64,000 bases of DNA from Lindgomyces ingoldianus (Eukaryota > Ascomycota > Dothideomycetes > Pleosporales > Lindgomycetaceae). Below, piece by piece: positions 50,419 through 61,900 of this stretch. Position numbers and translations under genes: made by a program. Each line of letters opens with the position of its first letter. The stretch's first letter is position 1. The DNA lies in NCBI RefSeq assembly GCF_010093535.1, contig NW_022985168.1, forward strand, positions 341,147 to 405,146. The letters are read 5' to 3'. The notes beneath the pieces are model-generated. The model saw only the letters and a list, made by a program, of their open reading frames with translations, was not told where the DNA came from and did not search any database.

Positions 50419-51148
50419 TAGGCTAAGATTAATAAGCAAATAGTAAAGTACACTTGTTAGTTAACCTAGGTTTAATTAAACAAACGTACGCCTAAGAGGC
50501 GTACTAAGAGGTAAGTAGGCAAAGATCTTCTTGTTATTAACTACTGCCCTCTCTCTTTGTACAAAGAAAGAGGGCTCTTAAGTACACATAGCCCCTAACG
50601 CACAGGCCAGATAGCTAACGTTTCAGGCAACCTAATTCAGCTGTACGCGTGTACAGACACAGCTGTACTTATGTACAGACAACACTTATAATATATATAG
50701 CTAGGCATAGTTTTTTAGTATTAATTAGATTAAGCTTAAGAAATATAAAAAGCTAAAAAGTAAATATAATTAAAGTATGTTAAAACGCAGTAAACAGCAG
50801 AGAAGTTAACTAAAGTTAAAGGTTTAGATAGATAAAAGGAAATAAAAGTGTAAAAGTTAAAGTAAACTAATTAACATTTAAGTAGATAAAAAAAGAAGTA
50901 AATGTAAATATTAAAAAAATATAACTAATTAAGATAAAATTAAACACATTTAGATGTAAAAGAGTAAAAGATATAGTTTATATCTATTAGTAATAAAAAG
51001 ATTGTTTTTTATAAGTGTTGTACTATACCCTTTATATTAGTAAGTTAGAATTAATTTTTTAAAAAGCGTGTTATTTCCTCTAAAATAATTTAGTAATAAT
51101 AAAGAAAAAATAAAAATATAAACAAATAAATTTTCTATGCTGCAAATA
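50419..51148. repeat. Helitron upstream region with palindromes and a RIP-poor patch
   Basis: About 50470-50690 keeps normal composition (few RIP changes) inside the AT-rich block. It holds a perfect hairpin (50486-50493 / 50497-50504, 3-nt loop), a 30-bp palindrome with one mismatch centred on TGTACA (50546-50575), and a ~23-bp imperfect tandem duplication with TGTACAGACA (50640-50682). From 50700 the sequence is A-rich and non-coding. Ends at the target site of gypsy D (AAATA, 51144-51148). Confidence 0.6.
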
Positions 51149-51742
51149 TGTTACAATCCTTGCTTTAGAAAGCACTTAGGTCTTATGGTATTCCTAGGGG
51201 GGAGTAGGACGGGTGGTAGGGGCTAATCCGGTAGGGTGTACAGTCCTACGTACAGGCTATTAGGCTAATAGAGAATAATTTAGAGTAACTAGATTATAGT
51301 TTGCCCTATGTGCAGCAGTAGAGAGGCTAGGGTTAAACAGTCCTTACAGACAGGGTTAGAGGTATATATAGTGCAAGATATACAAATAGTATTACAGCTT
51401 CTTAAAAAGCTAAATGCTACTTAGTTTATGTAAAAAATAAACTAAATGTTAAACACACCTTTTAAAGGCTGTTTAATGTAGGAACTATATACATATGCTA
51501 GGGCGCTAAGAGGAGTTAGTAGGAGCTTAGGGGAGCCTGCTAGGAGGGGCTCCTATAAGCTCCCTTTAGCTCCCTAGATTCGCAGCCCGTCTCCTTACTA
51601 GACAACGCATTCTTCTATAATTTTAGGCAGGTGCGCTGCCTCTGTGTCCTCTAATTAGTTTATAAGCAAGCCCTGTCCTAATCTAGGTAGATTGTGGAGC
51701 ACTCCTAGTGGAGTTACGCTAGTCTAACTGTAGACTGTAACA
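51149..51742 (-). repeat. D 3' LTR
   Basis: 594 bp, TGTTACA..TGTAACA. Several patches keep high GC (51190-51250 and 51500-51780), so RIP is uneven here. No second copy in the window for comparison. Confidence 0.72.
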
Positions 51743-52403
51743 CGCTGCCCCTCCTCTCTAGCAGCGTCCTTGCTGCTCTGCTTACACAACTATGTTAGTA
51801 AGAGTTTATTTATAAAGTAAGCGCCTACTTACTAAAAGGCATCCTTAATATTTACTTTTTTTATACTAAATAGCTTGTTAGTCCTGTTTGTCTTATTATT
51901 TTTATGTTACTTTTTATTTTAATCCTTTTTACTAGATAAAAATAAGGCTCTATAGCGCTTACTAATCTTTAAAGTTATCTTACATATTAACTTTATCCTT
52001 AGATAAATGTGTTAAGTGTGTAAAAAAGCATAGTAAATGCAACACCTTTATTTTTAACGCTATATAAAATTATCTAGAGAAAAAAAGAAAGACACTTCTT
52101 TAGAAGGCTAAAGCCTTATAGGCCTAAAATTACATGTTGTAGGATAAATAATAGGCTTAAGTCTAGGAATAACTCTATTTGCAAAAAAAAATGTTAGGGG
52201 TAATAGATAAAGAGTGTTCTAAATAGAATTATATCTAAAAGTTATTAGACCTGCTAGAGGCTTATTATGTAAAATACCTAAAAGGGGATCTCTTTTTTTT
52301 TAGATAAAATAGAAGCTCTTAAGGCTAAAGCAGTAAGCTGTTCTTCTTCTTAACCTTTATTAGCTAAGGCTTGTCTCTAAAGGCCACTGCTATCTAGTAA
52401 TAA

Positions 52404-52678
52404 TGTGACAGTCCTACGCAGAGAGCTCTGTCGCGCGTCACATGACGAGCTGCCCGTGCAGCCAATCAGGATATAGGGGGTGCGACTAGCGCAACGCTAT
52501 TAGTTTGCTTAGCGCTAGCGTCCTTACTAGCGCCTTAGCGCTGCAAGCACTTCTTCTGTAAAGCTGCCTTTAAAGCTCCCTTTCTCCTCTCTATCTTAGT
52601 GTAGCTAAAATAGAGCTAACCTACTCTGCCTTACTTCTCTAGCTTTATACAGTAGTAGAGATAGTGCTTATTATTATA
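52404..52678 (+). repeat. C 5' LTR
   Basis: 275 bp. The outer ~100 bp is nearly intact (GCGTCACATGACGAGC), the inner end mutated (tgcttattattata against TGCTTGTCATCACA in the 3' LTR). Confidence 0.95.
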
Positions 52679-52979
52679 TTACACTAAGATTATCTTATTT
52701 AGCTAGAGGATAGTAACATAATATTTAGGTTTACTATATAGTTAGCTCTAAAAGCTTAATCTGCTAACTAACTCTTACTTAGACAGATCTACTAGTACAA
52801 CTAGGCTAAGCCTTAGTTTGTTAATAATAGCTATCTACCTTAAAGCCCTAGTTAGGCTAGGCAACTGTAAAAGTAACACTAAGTAATAATTAAATTATTA
52901 TACTTTATTAAGAAGCTTTAAGCTAGGAGCGCTGCTGCTCTAGTTTAAATTAACTATAGAGGGGGGCCTACTGTACTAA

Positions 52980-55900
52980 CTACCACCGCAACAACGCAAA
53001 GAGAGCTGCAGGCTCTGTACAAACCCACGTACAAACCCACTACTAATCAACTATCAGCCCCACTGTCACTAGACCCGGGGCTCACACTACACTATACCTC
53101 TACAGACTGCTAGACCCTAGAGTAGAGGGAAGAAGCTAAGAGCACTAAAATAAAAAAGCTGTTAAAAATTAAGATGCGTGTTAATCTTACTGCCTAGCCT
53201 ACTAGCAACGCCTATACGCCTAAACTAAGGACGCTGCTATGCTAGGCCTAGTTCTACGCTAATAATGTGTTTAAGAAGGACTATGCTATTAAAACTACAC
53301 GCGCGCGCGCTTAGTAAGCTAGAAAAGCACTATTATTCTAGACAAAGGCTATTACCTAAAGTACTACTAATTATAATTTAATTAGCCTCTGCCTAGACCT
53401 ACTAAACCTTATAGCTGCAGATTACATAGTTATAGTAAATAAGCTACTATAGCAGTTATTAAAAGTGTAAGCTTACTAAAACTATACTAATACTCTTACT
53501 AAAGTAGTTAACATAGTAAAAGCTAAGTAAGTAGAAGTTAGTAAAAAGCTATAAAAGCTTTAAAGCTTACTAAATAAAACCTTTAAATACTTAGCTAATT
53601 ATAAGAATAAAGTTAAAAGACTTAAAGCTGCTACTATACTAGCGCGTAATTAATTATTTCTCTTAAACAGAGCTTATTAAGCGCTAAAAGGCACACCTAT
53701 GCTAACTATACTAAGAAAGTAACTGTAATTTAACTTAGCTATGCTAAAAACACTTAACCTTTTTTATATTAGTACTATAAGCTAGAGAGCTAGGCTAAAA
53801 CTATTAGCTAAAGCAGAGAATCTGCCTAGGTTTATAGGTAAAAATAATATTAAATTTAATTACTAAAAAAACCTTCTAATAAGTAAGCTACTTTATAACA
53901 TAAACTATTTTATACCTATAAATAGTAACCTTATAAAGAAGAAAAACACTTAAGTACACTATACTAAAAGTAAAGTAGGTAGTTAAGTGCTAAGTTAACT
54001 AGTTCTTTACTTTAAAGCTTAAAAGTAGCAAAGTAAGCTAGTAATAACTAAAGATATTATAAGCTTTTTAAAAAAAAGCTTTAAAAATACTAACTAGTAA
54101 ATAAAAGCTAAAACTAAGCTTTACTAGCTTAAGATAAAGCTATTTTAAAATTTTAAAGACTTTAAGGCCTAGTTTATATGCCTTATAAATAAAGCTAAGC
54201 TGTTGCTTAAGTAGTAGAAGAATAAAATTTATAACACCCTATTAAGTTAGCTCTAAGTATATATAAAGACTTACTATAACAACTTAATAGTTAGCTTCTT
54301 TAATTATATAAAGTAAGCCTACTAGATATCCTTTTTACTGCAGAGGTCTACTACAGAGTTAAGCGCATAACACGCGTAGAGAGGTAAAGAGAAGCTTATA
54401 TATTAGAATGTTCTTTAACCTACTACTGCTGCTGCTGCCTTAATAACTCTAGTAACACTCTAAGCATAGGCAGCTTTAATAAAGGATGCTATAACCTGCT
54501 ACTTATGCTATTAGCTAGGATATATAAGTTATAACTGCCTTTACGCCTGCGCTAAGAGCAAGGCTATAGAAGTAGCACAGGAGCTAGACGCTGTAAGCTT
54601 TAGCAAGGACAGCAAATTAGAGAAAGACTTACTCTAGAAAAAGTTTCCTCCTTAGAGTTAATAAACAAAGCGCTAGCGCAGGAGCTACATAAGCTGCTAT
54701 TTAGTAGTAAGCCTTTTATGCTGCCCTGCTGTGTCTCTGCTAAAGGGATTACTGTACGCTTAAACAGTCTTATTAACACAGAGGCTAGCAGCTATAATCT
54801 AATCTACCTGCAACACCTACAGACAATCTAGAAGCACCTACAGCCTAAGATGCTTAGCATTAAGTCTATCTCTATTACAGAATATAATAATTAACTAAAT
54901 AGACAAGTAGACAAGTACTTTTATATAGATCTAGTAATTAATAGCTACTAGCTGCCTACTCTTTTTATCCTTTATAACACAGGCTGTTATAACTTAATTA
55001 TAGGCTATAAAGTTTTTAAAAAGGCTAGCGTCTAAATTAACTATAAAGAATAATTAATTTAGTAGCTAGACAATAATTAGACATAAAACTATAAGCATAA
55101 TATTATTATCTTTATATGTAGTGTGTTCTTATAGATTAACTAATCTTATTAAGTAAACACTAACTAATAAGATAAGTTTATAAAAATATTAAAAATTAAT
55201 TAATACTAACTTTAATTAACTTAAAAGCATAATTAGTAGTAAAACTTAAAAAAAATAAAAAAGTAACTTAATTTTTAACTAATACTCTCTAGCGCTAATT
55301 AAGCGCGCTAATGTTAACTAGCTGTATCTAGAAAAGCACTTGCTAAGGTAGGGCTAGAGGTAAACATAATTAACGCTGCCGCGTTTATGCTACATGTAAG
55401 GCGCAGAGACATTATAATTAGACATATTAGTGTCTATAAAGTTAATTAACTAATTAAGGACTACTAAGCACTTATAATAGTTAATCCTAAAAATAAGCTT
55501 TAACAGCTAATGCTTAAGAAGTTACTATCCTCTGTGTACGCTAGAGCTACACTAGCTTACTTTTTAAAAAGAGACTTAGATAAACTACTGCTATACTAAC
55601 TTAGCGTTAACTATAATATTAAGCTAATAGTAGAGAACACTTTATTAAGCAGCCTACTATACAGCATGTCTCTAGAGCAGCTTAGGCTAGTTAAGGACTA
55701 TCTAGACAACTACCTACAACGCAGATTTATTACACACAGCAACGCTAGCTACGCTTTTCTAGTCTTATTTACTAAAAAGCTAGAAAAAAGGTAGAGGTTC
55801 TACATAGACTATTATAAGCTTAACATAATTATAAAAAAAGATGCTTACTTAATACTCTTAATTTAAAAGACGCTTACGCAGCTAGCTGCAGCTAAAGTCT

Positions 55901-58690
55901 TTACTAAGCTTAATGTATAATAAGTGTTCTATTACATCTAGCTTACTAAAGAGGTTAAGGACCTAACTACCTTCTAAACGCGCTATAGCAACTATAAGTA
56001 TTATGTGCTACCTTTTAGACTCTATAGCAGCCTTATAACTTTTTAGTAATATATTAATTAAGTTTTATACAGCTTACTTAATAACTTTTATATAGCCTAC
56101 TTTAATAACATTTTAATCTACTTAGATAACTCTTTATAGCATAAGGCATATGTTACTAAAGTTCTATGTTGTCTGTAAGACACTAGCCTATAAATTAACC
56201 TTAAGAAAAGTAAATTTATAGTTACTAAAATAAAATTTCTAGGTTTTATTATTAGTATAGACAGAATTTATAAGGACCTTACTAAAGTAGCTGCTGTCTA
56301 AGACTAGCCTATACTAACCTTAATTAAGAGCCTACAGTTGTTTCTAGAGTTCTACAACTTCTACTGCGCCTTCCTTAAGGACTATAGTTGCATTATATAG
56401 CTACTTATAAAGCTGCTTAAGCGTAGCGCCTAGCATTCTTTAAAAGAGCATAAGTTAGCTGTGTTTAAGCGCGCTAAAGACTTTATGCTGTTAAATAATG
56501 TTCTTACGCACTACTTACTAAATTATAAAACGTGTATAAAGACTAACACAAGTAATAAAGTTATTATAGAAGTACTATTACAGCTGTAGGACAACAGCAT
56601 CTAGCGCCCTATAGTGTTCTACTCTAAGACTATAAGCCTACTGCAGATAAACTATAACATATATAATAAAAAGATGCTTGCAGTTATTTAAAGCTTATAA
56701 AAGTAGTAAGTGTAGCTAATAAGCCTATAATAAGATAAGCTATTTATAGTAATTACTAACTACTAAGCTTTTAAGTACTTTACTATTAAGCATAAGCTTA
56801 CCTCTTACTAGATATAATAGGCTATGCTAATAGTAGACTTTAACCTTACACTAACCTACTGCCTAGGCACTGCTAACATTGTTGCAGATGTGCTGTTAAG
56901 AAAGTAAAAAAAGCTTAAAATATAAAAAAAAAAAAATAAGGCTACTTATACACACTTTTTTTTAAGCTAGAAGTAAATTAGTGTTAGTCTTATTACTTAA
57001 TTACGCGCTACCTTGTAAAGCACCCCTCTGCTAAATAAAAAGCTTATAGAGCTACTACTAATAAATTAACTATATAAGCTTATTAATTAGATCTTAAATG
57101 CTAATTAGAATTATAAAAGCTTATAATACTACTATAATAAAGCATAGAATTTTAGCTTATAATAAAAGCTTAATACTAAGAGCTTACTACTAAAAAAAGA
57201 AAAGCTTATAGTTCTAGCTATTTAGTTCTTAAGGACCTACTTTATTTACACTGTTTACGCAACGCAACTTACTGCACATTCTAGAACTAGGAAAATAACT
57301 AAGCTGCTGCGCAAGTAGTACTACTAGCTAAGTATAAGCTAGGACATTAAGACCTACATTAGCGCTTATAAAGCTTATTAGTAGAGCTATATCTTTTAAG
57401 ATAAGACCTTAAGGCTTTTTAAGCTACTACTAATACCTAAGTAAGTATAGTAGAACATTTTTATAAATTTTAAGTTATTTCTACTTAATTAAGCTAGCTA
57501 TAATAATATGTTTATTATAGTAGACTATCTAAGCAAGCGCTGCTTCTTACTGCTATGCTATAAGACTATTACTGCTATAGGGGCTGTAGACCTATACTAT
57601 TACTATATCTAGTGTGTCTACAGACCCCCTTAATTAATTGTCTTTAACTATAGACTATAGTTTACCTCTACATTTATAAATAAGCTTTACTGCCTTACTA
57701 GTGTTAAATAAAAGCTTTTTACACTTTACTATCTTTAAACTAATAGTAACATAAAGGTGCTAAATTAGTATATTAACTAGTAACTGCGTCTATTTATTAA
57801 TTACTTCTAGAACAACTAGTTAGACCTGCTGCTCTGCATAGACTAGGCTTAAGCATTTTTACTGCATAAGATAATAAGGTTATTACTGTTTAAAATTAAG
57901 TTTAGCTATTATCTAACACACTACTAGGACTAGAAGGCATGTACAAGACGCTTACTAACTACGCTAGAGTAGATTTTACATAAGAAGGCTTAGAGCTATG
58001 CTAAGCTCTACTACAACACTATATAATAAGTAATTAAGATTATAAGGAAGGGCATTACTTAAGCCTAAAAGCAGTAAGCAGCTTAAGTAAATAAAAAGCA
58101 GCATAAGCCTAACTTTATAGTAAGTAATAAGGTATATGTAACTTTTAAGGGCTTTACTATAGGGCGCCCTAGCTAGAAGCTTAACTAGCAGATGTACAGG
58201 CCCTATCTAATTATAGGCATAAGAGGTTATTTGTACTAGCTTAAGCTCCTCTTATACATAAGAATGCACAATGTCTTCTACGCAGACTGCCTACAGCAGG
58301 CAGCACCTATAATGCTACTAGGTTAGGTTAAGCCTCTAGAGGAGCTAATTAAAGTTAATAGTTACCTTAAGTAGCAGGTTTAGAACATCTTAGATAGTCA
58401 CGTCTACTGCAGGCGTCTCTAATACTAAGCCTTATAGGTAGGCTATAATCCTAACCCTACTTAGTATAATGCTAACAGATTCCTTAGAGCTCTGCATAAG
58501 GTAAAGGACTTCTACTAAGCATATCCTACTAAGCCTAGTCTGCTAGCGCGACTAGACGCCTAGTTGTAAGTGTATAAAAAAGGCAAGAATATAAAACTTA
58601 TAAAGGTTAATAATTAACCTACACTAAGGTTTTAACTAGTTTAAAGACTAACATAAAGGCGCTAAACTACCTAGTCTTAGGGATAAGACT
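52980..58690 (+). pseudogene. C gag-pol with chromodomain, RIP-inactivated
   Basis: Gag region about 53-54.6 kb, pol from there to the polypurine tract. RT: FIDYYKLN-like start, VLPFRLYSSL, then the catalytic box as YLDN (56119-56130, from YLDD by G-to-A). RNase H about 56.6-56.9 kb ending VADVLLRK. Integrase about 57.2-58.1 kb. Chromodomain about 58.33-58.55 kb: NILDSHVYCRRL, VGYNPNPT.YNANRFLRAL, then YPTKPSL. RT box and chromodomain share the same frame over 2.2 kb, so damage is mainly by point transitions. Many TAG stops come from Trp and Gln codons. Confidence 0.88.
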
Positions 58691-58707
58691 GCCTTAGAAG
58701 GGGGTAA

Positions 58708-58982
58708 TGTGACAGTCCTACGCAGAGAGCTCTGTCGCGCGTTACATGACAAGCTGCCTGTGCAGCTAATTAGGATATAGGGGGTGCAACTAGCGCAACG
58801 CTATTAGTTTGCTTAGCGCTAGCGTCCTTGCTAGCGCTTTAGCGCTGTAAGCACTTCTTCTGCAGAGCTGCCTTTAAAGCTCCCTTTCTCCTCTCTATCT
58901 TAGTGTAGCTGAAATAGAGCCGACCTACTCTGCCTTGCTTCCCCAGCTCTATACGGTAGTAGAGACAGTGCTTGTCATCACA
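58708..58982 (+). repeat. C 3' LTR
   Basis: 275 bp. The outer ~100 bp (for example GAGCCGACCTACTCTGCC) is unmutated, the inner start mutated (GCGTTACATGACAAGC). Confidence 0.95.
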
Positions 58983-58999
58983 AATAACATAGCTATTTC

Positions 59000-61900
59000 T
59001 TTTAATATAGGTGCTTTATTACCTAGCTAGTTTCTTTTAGACAAGCCTAAAGGTACTTTTATACTAATAGTTACACATTCTGTAAGTTCTTAGCTAGTTT
59101 TTATGTGTTTTTACTAGTAAGCTACTTTTTTTATTTTACTAAGAATTTCTTTTAGTTTTTTTAATTACTAATAATGCGCTTAACTTTATATTCTATTTCT
59201 TTATCTTTCTATCTTTACATAAATAGGGGAATTCCCTTAAGTGCTTTTTCTAATCTAGAGATATAGAACTATAGATGTATCTTTATATATAAGAGAAGCT
59301 TAAGCTTGCAGTTGTCTTGTTAGGTCTAAAGGACTTTATATAGTCTTATTTTTTTTTCTACTAGCTTCTTAGAAGGTCTAGGTACCTTAAGGTTTTTAGT
59401 GTTAAAGTACACATAGTCTTCTAGGTAGATTTCTAGTCCTAGTTATTATAATCTATTTACATACTTCTCTATTGTTTCTCTACTAGACTTAGCTTCTATA
59501 GCTAACTTTTTATGTATTTAGTGTAGGTCTGTTAGCTAATCTATTAACTTCTATAAGTCTGTAGGTTAATTTCTGTGTAGTGTAAAGTAAGAGTTATATC
59601 TAAAATTAGCTTTATATAGTGTTTTCTTTATTATAGCTAACTTTATGTTGTTAATAGCTAGCTGTGCTATTAAAAGCTATTCTACCTAATTATTCTAAGT
59701 GTAGAAAATGTACTTTCTTAAGTATTTTTCTACTTCTATATTTACTCTTTTAGTTTAGCTGTCTATTTATAGATAGTAGGCTATTAATAGCTTATATGTT
59801 ATACTAAGATGCCTTATTACTGCCTTTTAGAAACTGCTAGTAAATAGCTTATCTTAGTTAAAGATAATAATTTTAGGGCATCTGTATACTAATATAACAT
59901 TTTATTTTAGTTTATAGATAAATTTTTTTAGCTATTATTATTTTTTTTAAAGGCTAAGTATATAAATATTTAGTAGTTTTGTCTAGAGCTACTATAATTA
60001 TATTACACATCCTGTCTGTTTCTAGTTCTTTAGATAAAAGTAATTTTATAATAAAGTCTATTATAATTATTATTTATAGTAATTTTAGTGCTTTAATTAG
60101 GTAAAAGTAACTATAGGTTTTATACCTTTATAAGTTATTTCTGTTGCAGGTGTTGCATTCTCTAAGCACCTCTATGCATAGTTGTTTTACTTTTAGTATT
60201 TGTCTTAGTATAGCAGCCCTTAACTTTTTCTAGAGGGTGCTAATTCCTAGATGTCTAAACATTAGAGATTTATAATATTCTTAAATTAAGTTTTTTTATC
60301 TTTACTTACTTACTATAAGTATGTAGAATTCTTTAATAAGTCTAGGCTTGTTATAGATCTATCTTTTATTAGTTTTTTTAAAAAGTGTAAACTTCTTAGT
60401 TCCTTCTTTTTCTTTATTAAAGTAGTCTAGCCTTTAGCTAAGGGCGTTAGCCTGCTAGTTTTGTGTTCCTAGAACATGCTTAATAATGCAGTTAAACTAG
60501 GTAAGCTCTATTACCTATCTTACATGTATTAGTAAGAGTTTCTTTACTATTAAAAACATAACTAGATTTACATAGTTAGTTATAATATAAAATAGCTTTG
60601 CTATCTTATGTAGTTCTGTAGCCTATACTCTTATAGCATTTAATATTGCTTTTAGTTCTTTGTTAGGTATGCTGTAACTTACTTTAAGTCCTAAAAACTT
60701 AGCAGAATAATACACAACTAGGTACTATTTTCTGTCTTTCTGTTTTTAATATAACGCAGCCCTGCTAGCTTCTAGAGATGCGTCTGTGTGGATTTTAGTA
60801 TCTAATTATAGGTTGTACATTCTTAGCACTAGCTTAGCTATTATAGCTTGTTTTAGCATTATAAATGCTTTATTTATTTATAAAGTCTAAACAAATTTTG
60901 CTGTTACTTATTCCTTAGTTATAGTATTTGTTAATCGTATAGTAATTTTTAAATAGTCTCTAATTATTTGCCTAACATAGCTTAAAAGTCCTAAGAATTC
61001 TTTTACTTTTTTAACTATTATTAGTTCTAGCTACTTAAGTACTTTCTATATTTTAGCTAAGTTAATTTTTATTTTCTTACTATTAATTATAAATCCTAGA
61101 TACTTATTTTAGTAACATAAAATTTGCATTTAGAGAGCTGCAGGTAAAGTCTGTATTTTCTAAGCTGTTCTAAGATTTTTTGTACCTTTTATACGTAGTC
61201 TTCTAGGGTATCTTTTAAATAGATAAGGACATTATCTAAATATACTAAGGTGAAGACATTAAGGTATAGGTTAAAAGCTGTATTAATAATTTACTAGAAT
61301 GTTGCTAGAGCATTTATTAGGCTAAACAGCATTACTAGTAGTTTATAAAGTCCCTATAGGGTCCTAAACGCTGTAAGCTACTTATCTCCTTTTTATATTC
61401 TTATTTTATTAAATCTATCTTGTATGTTAAACTTTATAAAGTATTAGGTTCCTTTTAATTAATTTATAATATTTTATATAATTAGTAGAAGAAACTAATT
61501 TTAAATTATGTTGTTATTTAGGGTTCTATAGTCTTAACAGACTTAGATTTTTTTTTTTTTTTTTTTACAAAGACTACAGCTAAAGCTATAAAACTGTGGC
61601 TTTCTTAGATATAGCCTTATGCTAACATCCTATTAACATATTCTTATAAGGCTTCTTTCTATACCTTAGTTAAGGGGCAAAGTCTATGTGTTTTTAAGTT
61701 ATAATTTTTTATTAAGTTAATAGCGTAATTCTAAGGCTAGTGTAGTAGTAGTTTTTTAAAGTTCTTTAGTGTCTTAAACATATCCTTATAGTCTTTATAC
61801 TTAGGCAGAATGCAGCTTTCTTTTTAGACTTAGATAACACTAATCTATTTTACATTTTTATCTTTTTTAAGTTTTTTTTTTATTATTTTTATTACCTAGG

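Larger units (their letters stand above)
52404..58982 (+). mobile_element. Ty3/gypsy chromovirus C, full length, nested in D
   Basis: 6,579 bp, coding strand plus, LTRs 52404-52678 and 58708-58982 (275 bp each, TGTGACA..ATCACA), target duplication AATAA (52399-52403 and 58983-58987). The polypurine tract AGAAGGGGG lies just before the 3' LTR. Probably the youngest insertion at this end, since it cuts D. Confidence 0.95.

Noticed and set aside
48440..50460. A long plus-strand frame with few stops that looks like a coherent Leu/Ile-rich protein
   Set aside because: The minus strand of the same segment carries ordered Helitron motifs (zinc-like N-terminus, Y-A-Y in the HUH position, IKAIKYIYKYIYKG), so the plus-strand frame is an antisense shadow favoured by the AT bias.
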